From the NCBI RefSeq assembly GCF_018332695.1, contig NZ_BOQN01000087.1, positions 124,001 to 188,000 on the forward strand: a stretch of 64,000 bases of DNA. The letters are read 5' to 3'. The stretch's first letter is position 1; every line of letters begins with the position of its first letter. Origin of the DNA: Paractinoplanes toevensis (GTDB lineage: Bacteria; Actinomycetota; Actinomycetes; Mycobacteriales; Micromonosporaceae). Positions 1 to 8,670 of the stretch are shown here, piece after piece. The translations under genes were made by a program, and so were the position numbers. The notes beneath the pieces were generated by a model. The model was not told the origin of the DNA, did no database searches, and saw only the letters and a program-made list of their open reading frames with translations.

Positions 1-804
1 GCCACCGCCGGAGTCATCACCGTCGGCCGCCTCCACCAGCTCGTCCGCGACCAGCAGGCCAACCCGGCCGACCTGAGCAGCCTGCGCGCCCTGATGGTCT
101 CCGGTTCCCCGCTGGACCCCGGCCGCCTGCGCACCGCCCTCGACGTCCTCGGCCCGGTGATCTTCCACGGTTACGGCCAGACCGAGACCGGCATGATCGC
201 CATGCTCACCCCCGCCGAGATGCTGGCCGACCCGCCCGCCCTGACCACGGTGGGCCGCCCACCCGCCGCGGTCGGGACATCGCTGCGCGACGGCGAACTG
301 TACGTCCGCACCCCCGCCCAGGCCCACGCCTACTGGAACGACCCGGCCGAGACCTCCGGCGTGTTCACCGGCGGCTGGGTCCGCACCCGAGACCTGGCCG
401 AGTTCGACCCACAGGGCCGGCTACGCCTGGTAGGCCGGGCCCGCGACGTCATCTTCGTCCACGCCGAACTGGTCTACGCCGGCGCGGTGGAACGGGCCCT
501 GGCCACCCATCCCGACGTGGCCGAGGCCTACGTGGTGGGCCGCCCCGACGACGAGACCGGCGAGGCGGTCCACGCCTTCGTCGTCCCCACCGCCGGCTCC
601 CACCCCGGCGTCGAGGCCCTGCGCGCCCTGGTCCCCGGCGCCGGAACCCCCACCACGATCACCGTGATCGACCAGGTCCCCCTGACCTCCGCCGGAAAGC
701 CCGACAAGTCAGCGCTGCGCACCCCAGCCGCCAACCCGCCCCCGTACCCGGTGCCCCGAACCGCACCGCAAGTCGAGGCCGATGGGATCGGGCGGCCCGA
801 GTAG
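1..804 (+). CDS. Acyl-CoA synthetase / AMP-dependent ligase, 3' part
   Basis: This is the C-terminal 267 residues of an ANL-superfamily adenylating enzyme; the 5' part lies outside the window and the frame is open from base 1. Visible motifs are the YGQTE adenylate-binding motif around residue 57, a GRARDVIF hinge-type segment near 145, and TSAGKPDK near the C-terminus with the expected catalytic lysine. The family activates a carboxylic acid as acyl-AMP and transfers it to CoA or a carrier thiol. The substrate cannot be read from this part. The last 26 codons are the first unit of a tandem repeat that continues past the stop, so the natural C-terminus may have been altered. Family certain, specificity unknown. 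Confidence 0.9.
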   Translation, partial: ATAGVITVGRLHQLVRDQQANPADLSSLRALMVSGSPLDPGRLRTALDVLGPVIFHGYGQTETGMIAMLTPAEMLADPPALTTVGRPPAAVGTSLRDGELYVRTPAQAHAYWNDPAETSGVFTGGWVRTRDLAEFDPQGRLRLVGRARDVIFVHAELVYAGAVERALATHPDVAEAYVVGRPDDETGEAVHAFVVPTAGSHPGVEALRALVPGAGTPTTITVIDQVPLTSAGKPDKSALRTPAANPPPYPVPRTAPQVEADGIGRPE

Positions 805-945
805 CCGCCAACCCGCTCCTGTAGCAGAGCACCGCGAGTCGAGGCCGATGTGATCGGCGCCCCACAGCGGCCGCCAACCCGCTCCCCTAGCCGATGCGCT
901 GACCAGCGCTGCGAGTCGAGGCCGGCGTGGTCGGGCGGCCCACAG
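727..945. repeat. Three-copy tandem repeat spanning the ligase stop codon
   Basis: There are three degenerate units of 77, 66 and 76 bp, starting at 727, 804 and 870. Each begins GCCGCCAACCCGC and contains (G/A)AGTCGAGGCCG followed by a GATCGG or GGTCGG segment. Unit 1 is coding (end of the ligase), its TAG stop lies at the 1/2 junction, and units 2 and 3 are non-coding. The array therefore looks like duplication of a gene 3' end. Confidence 0.8.
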
Positions 946-1033
946 TCATCAACGCAGACGGCGCGTCGCCGCACCGAACGCTTCGGCGGCCCCGGTCCGG
1001 CCCTGCTGCGTGCGGCGACCGGCGAAGGACTGG

Positions 1034-2635
1034 TCATCGCCGGCCCGGATCGGGCGTCTGCGGCCGGTTACCGGAGCCGGGGTGGGGTGGCTGGGCCGGG
1101 ATCTGCTCGGTGATCTCCTCGTAGCGCCGGACACCGGGACCCCGGCGCGCCTGCTCCCACGGCGTGGCGCCACGCCCGGCCCGCGCCGGGTGTTCCCCGA
1201 TCGGCCCGCGCGCCGGCCCGGCCGCGCCGTTGGCCGCCACCGAACCGCGCGCGACAGATCCACGCGCCCTCGACCCGGGTGCGGCTGAACCGGGCGCCCC
1301 CGACCCGGACGCCCCCGACCCGGGTGCGGCTGAACCATGTGCCGGCGACCGGTGTGCCGGCGAGGCGGCCGGGACGGCCCTGTTCACTGCGGCGGCGCCG
1401 GGCCGGCGTTGCACCGCGTTCACGGTCAGGCCCCCGCCACGGGCGCGGTTGCCGGTGGCCGTATCGCGTTCCGCCCAGCCGGCCGGGATCTCGGCGGCCG
1501 CGCCCACGAGTTCGGCGGTGTCGGCCATCGCGGGTGCCGGCGAGACCGGGACGGCGGGCGCCGCGGGTGAGGTGTCGCGGCGTGGCTCGGCGGCGGCGGT
1601 GGAGGCGGAGGCCGGCCAGGGCAGGAAGCGGGGCTTGCGGCGGGCGGCCAGGTCTTCGACCCAGCCGAACATCAGGACGGCGTTGGCCAGCAGGACCAGG
1701 GCGATGACCGCGTAGCCGACCTCGAAGAACCGGCCGAGCCGCCACACCTCGAACACGTCGCCGACCGCGAAGCAGAACGCGATGGCGATGTTGTTCCACA
1801 GGTAGATGGTCACCGCTCGGGCGTTGATCAGCGACACCCACTTGGTGAGGCCGGGCCGGCGTTCCAGCCATTGCATGCTGGGACTCCAGCGCAGCAGGGC
1901 GAGCACGAAACCGACGTTGTAGAAGGCGTAGGCGACCGGGATGTACTTGAGGCCACCGGCGTCGGGGTGGGTGTGCGACCAGTACAGTCCGCCGGCCACG
2001 CAGGCGACGGCCACCGGGATGACGACCATGGCGGGGATGCGGCGCAGGGTGCCGTCGCGGTGGGCGAACCCGATGATCCAGCAGGCGGCGAAGACCAGCA
2101 GGTCGGTGCCGACCTCCTCGACGGCGGGGGCCGGCCAGATGGGCCACACGGTCAGCGCGGCCATCAGCGCGATCGGCAGCAGAACGGTGGCGAGGCGGGC
2201 CCGCTGGTAGAGCCACAGCAGCACCGGCGACAGCAGCACCAGCCACAGGTAGGTCACCAAATACCACAACACCTCGGCGGCCTGCAGGCCGAAGGTGCTC
2301 GACGGCGGATCGGCGAACGGGATAAGCCAGGTGATCAGGTGCCACAGCGGCGGCTTGTTCTCCCAGCCGACCAGGAACATGGCCGGCACCACCACCGCGG
2401 CGAGCGCCCACAGGGCGGGCAGCAGCCGCCGGACCCGCCCGTAGATCACCCTCAGCGGGTTGGGCTGCTTGGACAGGGAGTTCGCCATCAGCGACCCGGC
2501 CAGGGCGAACATGACTCCCATCGACGGGAACGCGAGTTCCAGCACGACGAACGGGAACATGTGGAACACCGACACGCGCCCGATCGCCAGGACTCGCAGC
2601 AGATCGAAATAGCGATCTCGGGTGGGTTGTGCCAC
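1034..2635 (-). CDS. Acyltransferase-3 family membrane protein with disordered tail
   Basis: 533 residues with about ten hydrophobic segments between roughly residues 10 and 350. The N-terminal RDRYFDLLRVLAI is typical of acyltransferase-3/OafA-type proteins, which O-acylate sugars, lipids or antibiotics at the cytoplasmic membrane. The usual catalytic His of the first helix is probably the H in VSVFHMF. The last 170 or so residues are a low-complexity Ala/Gly/Ser/Pro/Arg tail with GSAAPGSGASG-type repeats, predicted cytoplasmic and disordered. I chose the GTG at 2635 because GGGAGG lies 5 nt upstream; an ATG at 2713 gives a longer but unsupported N-terminus. Substrate unknown. Confidence 0.8.
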   Translation of the reverse strand: MAQPTRDRYFDLLRVLAIGRVSVFHMFPFVVLELAFPSMGVMFALAGSLMANSLSKQPNPLRVIYGRVRRLLPALWALAAVVVPAMFLVGWENKPPLWHLITWLIPFADPPSSTFGLQAAEVLWYLVTYLWLVLLSPVLLWLYQRARLATVLLPIALMAALTVWPIWPAPAVEEVGTDLLVFAACWIIGFAHRDGTLRRIPAMVVIPVAVACVAGGLYWSHTHPDAGGLKYIPVAYAFYNVGFVLALLRWSPSMQWLERRPGLTKWVSLINARAVTIYLWNNIAIAFCFAVGDVFEVWRLGRFFEVGYAVIALVLLANAVLMFGWVEDLAARRKPRFLPWPASASTAAAEPRRDTSPAAPAVPVSPAPAMADTAELVGAAAEIPAGWAERDTATGNRARGGGLTVNAVQRRPGAAAVNRAVPAASPAHRSPAHGSAAPGSGASGSGAPGSAAPGSRARGSVARGSVAANGAAGPARGPIGEHPARAGRGATPWEQARRGPGVRRYEEITEQIPAQPPHPGSGNRPQTPDPGRR

Positions 2636-2767
2636 GACGCCCTCCCGGGCAACGAAGAGTCGGGGCGTCGGTCCAGCACGGCTCCCGGCGGCCGGGAAGA
2701 GCCGCGGCGTCACGCTATGACCGCATTTTTGGCATTCGCTGTGGCATACCTGTCAGCAACCACAGCG

Positions 2768-2773
2768 GATAAT
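2768..2773 (+). promoter_or_regulatory. Probable -10 hexamer (GATAAT) of the Nudix gene
   Basis: GATAAT ends 9 nt before the ATG at 2783, so transcription would start within a few bases of the start codon, suggesting a leaderless mRNA. No convincing -35 is seen at the usual distance and there is no Shine-Dalgarno sequence. Confidence 0.4.
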
Positions 2774-2782
2774 CTTGCGGGC

Positions 2783-3259
2783 ATGCCCGCCTCCCCCTAC
2801 GTGACGGCCATGCGCGCCCACGTCGGTAACGACCTGCTTCTGCTGCCCGGTGCCAGCGCGGTGGTCCGCGACGACGAGGGCCGGATCCTGTTGATGCGCC
2901 GCGGCGACGACGGCCGCTGGGGTCTGCCGGCCGGCATGATCGAGCCGGGTGAGCAGCCGTCGGACGCGGCGTTGCGGGAGGTCTTCGAGGAGACCGGCAT
3001 CATCGCCGAGATCGAACGGGTCGGCGGGGTGGGCATGCACGAGACCGTGTATCCCAACGGCGACCACTGCCAATACCTGACGGTCTGGTTCCAGTGCCGG
3101 GCGGTCGGCGGCGAGGCCCGCCCGGACGGTGACGAGTCCCTCGAAGTGGGCTGGTTCGCGCTGGACGCCCTGCCGCCGCTGGGTGAGCGCACCCTGTTGC
3201 GCATCTCGACCACCGAGGACCCGCTCGCCCCGGCCTGGTTTACGCCACCTTCGGTGTGA
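2783..3259 (+). CDS. Nudix hydrolase (first of an inverted pair)
   Basis: 158 residues. A complete Nudix box is present at about residues 51-73 (G-x5-E-x7-REVFEETGI), so metal binding and nucleoside-diphosphate-X hydrolysis are expected; the substrate is unknown. The ATG at 2783 gives the same N-terminus (PYV...R.HVG) as the paralogue at 3339-3836. The much longer open frame upstream is only antisense to the acyltransferase. The gene is transcribed towards its paralogue and away from the acyltransferase. Confidence 0.9.
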   Translation: MPASPYVTAMRAHVGNDLLLLPGASAVVRDDEGRILLMRRGDDGRWGLPAGMIEPGEQPSDAALREVFEETGIIAEIERVGGVGMHETVYPNGDHCQYLTVWFQCRAVGGEARPDGDESLEVGWFALDALPPLGERTLLRISTTEDPLAPAWFTPPSV

Positions 3260-3272
3260 GTCATGGGTCGAT

Positions 3273-3310
3273 CCTGGCGCGAAGCGACAGCCGGGCGCGA
3301 TAGTGCCAGG
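3273..3310. terminator. Possible bidirectional terminator between the Nudix genes
   Basis: CCTGGC at 3273-3278 pairs with GCCAGG at 3305-3310, with internal CGCG segments. It sits in the 79-bp gap between two convergent stop codons. There is no U-tract, as is common in actinobacteria. Confidence 0.3.
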
Positions 3311-3338
3311 GCTACTCTTCGGGTATCCCAGGCCGTAC

Positions 3339-3836
3339 CTAAAGAGCGTCCGGGCTGGTCAGAGCCGGGTGCGGCGGCGCGCCGGCCGGCTGGAACCAGG
3401 CCGAACCGGTGGTCAGTCGCAGCAGCGACCACGAGTCCAGCTCCGGCAGCGCGGCCGGGTCGAACCAGCCGACCTCCAGGGACTCGTCCCCGTCGGCCCG
3501 CAGCGACCCACCCACCGCCCGGCACCGGAACCACACGTTGAGGTACTCGCAGCGGTCCCCGTTCGGATAAACCACCGGATGCGTCGCCACCCCGCCCACC
3601 GACAGGATCTCCGCGACGATCCCGGTCTCCTCGAAGACCTCCCGCACCGCGGCGTCCGACGGCTGCTCGCCCGGGTCGACCATGCCGGCCGGCAACGACC
3701 ACCGCCCGTTGTCGCCCCGCCGCACCAGAAGCACCCGCCCACCGTCGTCGACGACGACCGCGGAGGCCCCGGGCAACAGAATCAGCCCGTGCCCGACATG
3801 CCTGCGCAACCCCAGAACGTACGGCGGGACACCCAT
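3339..3836 (-). CDS. Nudix hydrolase (second of an inverted pair)
   Basis: 165 residues, clearly paralogous to the Nudix protein at 2783-3259; the shared core runs from PYV through DESLEVGWF. The Nudix box is intact (GMVDPGEQ ... REVFEETGI). The start at 3836 overlaps the TGA of the upstream acetyltransferase as ATGA, and matches the paralogue's N-terminus, so it is preferred to the ATG at 3854. It is the last gene of the run uppP, DUF3626, GNAT, Nudix. The C-terminus ends in a short Pro/Ala-rich extension absent from the paralogue. Confidence 0.9.
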   Translation of the reverse strand: MGVPPYVLGLRRHVGHGLILLPGASAVVVDDGGRVLLVRRGDNGRWSLPAGMVDPGEQPSDAAVREVFEETGIVAEILSVGGVATHPVVYPNGDRCEYLNVWFRCRAVGGSLRADGDESLEVGWFDPAALPELDSWSLLRLTTGSAWFQPAGAPPHPALTSPDAL

Positions 3837-4327
3837 CACGAACTCCAGATCCAATCGGGCCCGTCCTCGCCGAGCGTGTCCAGATGTTCCGCCCGCCGCA
3901 GCCCCGCCCGGGCCGCGACCCGCGCCGACGCGACGTTCGCCGGGCGCACCCGCGCGATCACCGGGTAGGGCAGTGCGGCGGACGTCGCGATCACCGCCGC
4001 CACCGCCTCACCGGCCAGCCCCGATCCCCACGCCGCCGGTTCGAGCCGGTAGAACAGATTCAGCACCGGCGCGTCGTGCAGCCGCACCAGCTTCACCCCG
4101 CAGAACCCGATCACGTGCTCCGAACCGCGGCGCCGCAACACCCAGTACCCGAACCCGTGCCGTTCCCAATGATCGATCCACCCGCGGCACCGCTCGACCG
4201 CCTGCGCCCGCGTCCCGATCAGGTCGCCCGGGTTGTGCTCACAGGCCAGTCGGTCCTGATGGATCCGCAGCACCGCGCCCGCGTCGGCGAGCACCGGCCG
4301 GCGCAACTCCAGCCGCGGCGTCAGCAT
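3836..4327 (-). CDS. GNAT-family N-acetyltransferase
   Basis: 163 residues of the RimJ/RimL-like acetyltransferase type. It starts LTPRLELRRP, has the acetyl-CoA binding region AAWGSGLAGEAV in place of the usual Q/RxxGxG/A motif, and the late NVASARVAARAGL motif typical of this group. It would transfer acetyl from acetyl-CoA to an amine such as a protein N-terminus or a small molecule. The ATG at 4327 overlaps the end of the DUF3626 gene by 7 bp, and its own stop overlaps the Nudix start, so all are probably translationally coupled. Substrate unknown. Confidence 0.85.
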   Translation of the reverse strand: MLTPRLELRRPVLADAGAVLRIHQDRLACEHNPGDLIGTRAQAVERCRGWIDHWERHGFGYWVLRRRGSEHVIGFCGVKLVRLHDAPVLNLFYRLEPAAWGSGLAGEAVAAVIATSAALPYPVIARVRPANVASARVAARAGLRRAEHLDTLGEDGPDWIWSS

Positions 4328-5247
4328 GCCGGCTGCCCGAGCAGCACCAGAACGTGCCACAGATACTTGATCAGCTGCAGGCGTGCCGGATCACCGGCCG
4401 CGTCCCGGGCGGCCCGCCCGATCAGCTCCGCGTCCAGTTCCTCCACCCCGTACCGCGCGGCGATGTCCACCGCCAGCGGCGGAGCCTCCGCGCCACGCAG
4501 CGAAGCCGGGAAAGCGCCGGCCGCCAGGCGGAAACCCGGCGACCAGCGAAGATCAAGACCCCAGGACGACAACAGCGACTCGTACGGCGTACCCCGGAAC
4601 GAAGGGTCGGCAACGACGGCCGCGACATCCGCGCCCAGCCTGAGCCCACCGTGGATCTGCGCCTCGACGTAGTCGTCGAGGGCCCGTCCCGCGGCCGGGC
4701 GCGCCGCACCCAGCGCGGCCACCCACGCGTCCGCGGAGGGCGCCGCCAGGTTCAGCGCCCGCCCGGTCCGTGTCACCTCGTCCAGCAGCGCCGCCCACAC
4801 CGCACCGAACGCATCCGCGGTCCCCAGCACCGCCGGTAACGTCACACTGTCGCCGTGACTGAACGTGGCCCGCCGCGACACCTCCGGCCGCAGCACCAGA
4901 TGACAGCTGCCGAACCGCGGCGACGCCCCGTCCGGATGCCCGGCCAGATTCAGACCGCCGTAGACCGGCCGCCCGACCGCACCCGCGTAGACGCCGGGGA
5001 ACATGCGTTCCTCCCAGGCCGGGCGGTCCCCGCCGAGTCCCCCGTTGGAGATCCCGGTCTCGAACTGCGTCCGGTAGACCCCGTCTGCCGCCAGCCGCGC
5101 CGCCACCGTCGACCCGTCCGCCAGCAGCCGATCCGGGTGGAAATTCACCGTGATCACCACCCGGTCGAACAGGCCCGCCGGCCCCGGCGCCGGGAAACGC
5201 TCCCGCACAAAGGCGAGCGCCCGTTGCTCCGGCGGCAGGGCGGTCAC
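4321..5247 (-). CDS. DUF3626 domain protein
   Basis: 308 residues. Characteristic segments of this uncharacterised family are visible: VVITVNFHPDRL near residue 30, YRTQFETGISNGG near 60, and PRFGSCHLVLRPE near 110. The GTG at 5247 overlaps the uppP TGA as GTGA, which fixes the start; the longer frame to 5892 is antiparallel shadow within uppP. No biochemical function is known to me. The NFHPDR, FETG and GSCHL blocks look like conserved active-site segments, but that is only an impression. Confidence 0.85.
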   Translation of the reverse strand: MTALPPEQRALAFVRERFPAPGPAGLFDRVVITVNFHPDRLLADGSTVAARLAADGVYRTQFETGISNGGLGGDRPAWEERMFPGVYAGAVGRPVYGGLNLAGHPDGASPRFGSCHLVLRPEVSRRATFSHGDSVTLPAVLGTADAFGAVWAALLDEVTRTGRALNLAAPSADAWVAALGAARPAAGRALDDYVEAQIHGGLRLGADVAAVVADPSFRGTPYESLLSSWGLDLRWSPGFRLAAGAFPASLRGAEAPPLAVDIAARYGVEELDAELIGRAARDAAGDPARLQLIKYLWHVLVLLGQPAC

Positions 5248-6077
5248 TTCGGCTCGATCGCGCCCGTCGCCAGCAGCACGATCAACAACGAACCCAGGAC
5301 CACGCGGTACGCGATGAAAATGCTGTAGGAGTGCTTCGAGATGTACTTCAGCAGCCACGACACCGCGAAGTAGCCGACGATGAACGACACCACCGTCGCG
5401 GTGATCGTGTTGACCCAGCCCACCCCGGCCGAGATCTGCGGCGCTTCGTCGTGGATCTGCAGGATCGTCGCCCCGAACAGCGCCGGCACCGACAGGAAGA
5501 ACGACAACTTCGTCACCGTCACCCGGTCGAAATCGCGCAGCAGACCCGCCGACATCGTCGCCCCCGACCGCGACACGCCCGGAATCAGCGCCAGGCACTG
5601 CGCCGTACCGATGATCAGCGTGTCCTTCCAGGTGGTGTCCCCCTCGTGGCGCACCTGGGTGGCCGCATGATCGGCGAACGCCATCACCCCGGACCACAGG
5701 ATCAGCGCCCCCGCCACGAACCACAGGCTGCGCAGCGTCGTCTCGATCGTGTCCTGGAAGGTCAGCCCGACGATCCCGATCGGGATCGTCCCGATGATCA
5801 CCGCCCAGCCGAACCGGTAGTCCTGCTCCCGCGCCGCCTTGCTGAACAGCCCCTTGAACCACGCCGGAACGATCCGGACGATGTCCTTCCACAGGAAGAT
5901 CAGGGTCGCGAACACCGCACCCGACTGGATGATCGCCGTGAACGCGGTGATATCCGGCGAATCGATCTCATACCCGAGAAGCTTCTCCACGATGGTCAGG
6001 TGACCGGTGCTGGAGATAGGGAGGAACTCCGTAAATCCCTCCACCGCACCCAGCAGCACCGCCTCGACAATGTTCAC
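5244..6077 (-). CDS. uppP: Undecaprenyl-diphosphatase UppP (BacA)
   Basis: 277 residues, the normal length of the family. It dephosphorylates undecaprenyl diphosphate at the membrane to recycle the lipid carrier for cell-wall synthesis; extra copies give bacitracin tolerance. Both signature motifs are present: EFLPISSTGHL near residue 18 and PGVSRSGATM near 170, with about seven hydrophobic helices. The start is GTG. The downstream DUF3626 gene overlaps by 4 bp, so uppP heads a four-gene run of coupled genes. Confidence 0.96.
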   Translation of the reverse strand: MNIVEAVLLGAVEGFTEFLPISSTGHLTIVEKLLGYEIDSPDITAFTAIIQSGAVFATLIFLWKDIVRIVPAWFKGLFSKAAREQDYRFGWAVIIGTIPIGIVGLTFQDTIETTLRSLWFVAGALILWSGVMAFADHAATQVRHEGDTTWKDTLIIGTAQCLALIPGVSRSGATMSAGLLRDFDRVTVTKLSFFLSVPALFGATILQIHDEAPQISAGVGWVNTITATVVSFIVGYFAVSWLLKYISKHSYSIFIAYRVVLGSLLIVLLATGAIEPK

Positions 6078-6131
6078 ACCCGACCGCCTTTGTCCCGAAC
6101 CCCTGACCGCCGGAAAGCATAGGGGGACGCG

Positions 6132-7073
6132 TCATCCCCGAGCGCGGCGGGCACGCGCCGCCGCCAGGGTGTAGGCCGGATCACGATCAAGGTTGTGCCG
6201 GTCCCGGTCATAGCGGCGGGTCGTGCGCGGATCGGCGTGACCCATCGCGTCCTGCACGTCCTCCAGCGGCACCCCCTCCGACCGGGCCGCCGTCGCGAAC
6301 GCGTGCCGCAACGAGTGCGGCGACAACCGGTCCGCCGCCGCGATCCCCGCCTCCCGGGCCAGCCGGCGGATCAACCGGAACACCGCATGCCGGTCGATGC
6401 GCCCACCCGTCGACGTCAGGAACAACGGACCGTCCTCGGCACCCCGCAACGCCAGGTAGTCGTCAAGCGCCTCGGCCGCGTCCTCGGTGAGCACCCGCCG
6501 CCGCGGACGGCCACCCTTACCCACGAACCGCACCGTCCGATGCCCACGCTCGGTGCCCACGTCCGCCAGGTCCAGACCCACCAGCTCACCCACCCGCAGA
6601 CCCAGGTCCGCCAGCAGGGTCACCACCGCCCGGTGCCGCGCGCCCGCCGCCCGGGCCACACCCAGCAGCGCATCGACCTCCTCCGGCGACAGCCCGACCG
6701 TCGCCGAGTGATCCCTCGACACGTACGGGCGGTCGGCGCCGGACACCGGATTGAACTCCACCGCCCGCAACTTCACCAGGAAGTCATACCAACTCGACAA
6801 CCCCGACAATTTGCGGGCAACGGTGGCGGCCGCCAACTTCCGCGCCTCCAACCCCCGCGCATACGCGTTCACATCCAGGAACGACGCCCGCAAAGGCTCG
6901 ACACCACGCTCCGCGCACCAGCCCAGCCACCCGGCCACATCACGCCGGTACGCCGCCCGGGTGTGCTCCGACAACCGCCGATTCGCCAACCACGCCTCGG
7001 TGACCTGCTCCGCCGCACCCAACCCGGCGACCGCGCCGCCACCCTGCCTCGGCACCACCTGCATACCGGCCAT
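6132..7073 (-). CDS. XerC/D-type tyrosine recombinase
   Basis: 313 residues with an N-terminal SAM-like core-binding domain (about 20-110) and a C-terminal catalytic domain. The catalytic set is complete: R in LGLRVGEL, K in VGKGGRPR, HSLRH, GHADPRTT and the nucleophile Tyr in RRYD. It would cut and rejoin DNA through a 3'-phosphotyrosine. The ATG at 7073 begins 4 nt after the stop of the ABC-F gene. A role in chromosome dimer resolution is possible, but the location beside an ABC-F gene rather than near usual xerC neighbours leaves it open. No att-like repeats or integrated element were seen next to it. Confidence 0.85.
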   Translation of the reverse strand: MAGMQVVPRQGGGAVAGLGAAEQVTEAWLANRRLSEHTRAAYRRDVAGWLGWCAERGVEPLRASFLDVNAYARGLEARKLAAATVARKLSGLSSWYDFLVKLRAVEFNPVSGADRPYVSRDHSATVGLSPEEVDALLGVARAAGARHRAVVTLLADLGLRVGELVGLDLADVGTERGHRTVRFVGKGGRPRRRVLTEDAAEALDDYLALRGAEDGPLFLTSTGGRIDRHAVFRLIRRLAREAGIAAADRLSPHSLRHAFATAARSEGVPLEDVQDAMGHADPRTTRRYDRDRHNLDRDPAYTLAAARARRARG

Positions 7074-7077
7074 CGTC

Positions 7078-8670
7078 TCAGCTCTCGGACACCGCACCCG
7101 CCGCGACATGCCAGCGCCGCCCGTATCCGACCGCCTCCGCGAAATACCGGTCATGCGTCACCGTGACCACCGTCCCCCGGAACCGCCGCAACGCCTCCTC
7201 CACCACATCCAGCGCGTCGAAATCCAGAAAGTTCGTCGGCTCGTCCAGCACCAGCACCCGCGCCGGCCCGTTCACCAGCACCGCCAGAACCAGACGCCGC
7301 AACTCCCCCGCCGACAGACTCCGGGTCCGCGCCTCCCACTGATCCGGACCGAACTGATGCCCCAGCAACAACCGCTCCGCATCATCCACATACACCGGAA
7401 CCCGCTGCCGGAAGAACTCCATCACCGTCGCATCCGACCGCAGTCCGTCACCGGTCTGCGGCAACACCCCCACCTCGTCGCCACCGGCCTCGGCCAACGC
7501 CCGCACCAGCGTCGTCTTCCCCGCCCCGTTACGACCGGTCACCAGAATCCGATCACCACGCCGCACATCCAGATCCACCCCGTCCAGCAGCACCCGATCC
7601 CCGAACGCCACCCGCAGACCCCGGAGCTTCACCACCACTTCACCGGCCTCGGCCACATCCACCGGGAACGACAACGTCAACGGCGGCCGCGACGCCGGCC
7701 TCGCGATCCACCGCGTCGACTCCATCTGCCGCCGCAACCGCCGCTCCCGGACCTTCGCCTTGCGCGCCACCAACCGCGACACCCGCTTCAGATGCGGAGC
7801 CGCCGCCCCCATCCCCTTCGCCAGCTCGACACCGCGGGAAAACTCCTTCGTCCGCTCGATGTCCGCCTCCCACCGGCGGCGATCCTTCTCCTGCGCCTCG
7901 AAGTCCAGCAGCAGCTTCTCCCACCGCCGCTGCTTCTCCGCCCGGTACGCCGTGTACCCGCCACCCGGATAGTCCTGCGGCTCGTCATGAATCCCGTCCA
8001 GCTCCACGACCCGCGTCACCGTGGCATCCAGGAACGCCCGGTCATGACTGACCACCAGCACCCCACCCGGGAAATCCCGCAACCACCCCTGCAGCCACGC
8101 CGCGCCCTCGGCATCCAGGTGATTGGTCGGCTCGTCCAGCAGCAACAGGTCCGGCTCCGCCAGCAACGCCCGCGCCAGCAGCAGACGCGCCTGCTCGCCC
8201 CCGCTCACCTCGGCCAGCGTCAGCCCATCGGGCAACTCAGCGATATCGAGCCGCTGCCGGATCTCCACCAGCCGCGACTCCGCCGCCCACCCTTCCAGGG
8301 CCGTCCACCGCTCCTGGACCGCCCCGAACTCCTCCAGCACGTCCTCACCGGCCGCCAGCCGCGCCTCGAGCCCGCGCAACGCCGCGGTGACCTCGGCCAG
8401 CTCACCCAGACCGGCAGTCAGGAACGCACCCACCGTGCCCTCGGGATCCGGCATCTGCTGCGGCACATAACCGACCCACGTGCCCGGCCCGCGCGTGACG
8501 GCGCCGGCCAGCGGCTTCAGCTCACCGGCGAGCAACCGCAGCAGGGTGGTCTTCCCGGCACCGTTCGGCCCGACCACACCGATCCGGTCGCCGTCTCCCA
8601 GCACCAGGTCGAAACCCTCGAACAGCAGGTCACCGTCGTGGGAGTAGGAAAGGGAAACAGCCTTGAGCAA
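7078..8670 (-). CDS. ABC-F family ATPase (ribosome-protection type)
   Basis: 530 residues with two fused nucleotide-binding domains and no membrane segments. Domain 1 has GPNGAGKTT (about 36), SGGEQAR and LLLLDEPTNHLD. Domain 2 has GRNGAGKTT, LSAGELRR and VLVLDEPTNFLD. A charged linker (about 235-310) separates them. ABC-F proteins bind the ribosomal E site and act as translation factors or displace antibiotics; the size and linker suit the resistance branch, but specificity cannot be called. The start is TTG, supported by GGAG 6 nt upstream. It heads a likely two-gene unit with the recombinase. Confidence 0.9.
   Translation of the reverse strand: MLKAVSLSYSHDGDLLFEGFDLVLGDGDRIGVVGPNGAGKTTLLRLLAGELKPLAGAVTRGPGTWVGYVPQQMPDPEGTVGAFLTAGLGELAEVTAALRGLEARLAAGEDVLEEFGAVQERWTALEGWAAESRLVEIRQRLDIAELPDGLTLAEVSGGEQARLLLARALLAEPDLLLLDEPTNHLDAEGAAWLQGWLRDFPGGVLVVSHDRAFLDATVTRVVELDGIHDEPQDYPGGGYTAYRAEKQRRWEKLLLDFEAQEKDRRRWEADIERTKEFSRGVELAKGMGAAAPHLKRVSRLVARKAKVRERRLRRQMESTRWIARPASRPPLTLSFPVDVAEAGEVVVKLRGLRVAFGDRVLLDGVDLDVRRGDRILVTGRNGAGKTTLVRALAEAGGDEVGVLPQTGDGLRSDATVMEFFRQRVPVYVDDAERLLLGHQFGPDQWEARTRSLSAGELRRLVLAVLVNGPARVLVLDEPTNFLDFDALDVVEEALRRFRGTVVTVTHDRYFAEAVGYGRRWHVAAGAVSES

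Noticed and set aside
1871-2782. Long plus-strand open frame upstream of the first Nudix gene
   Set aside because: It is antisense to the acyltransferase membrane helices; composition is Gln/Gly/Arg shadow and only the part from 2783 has family similarity.
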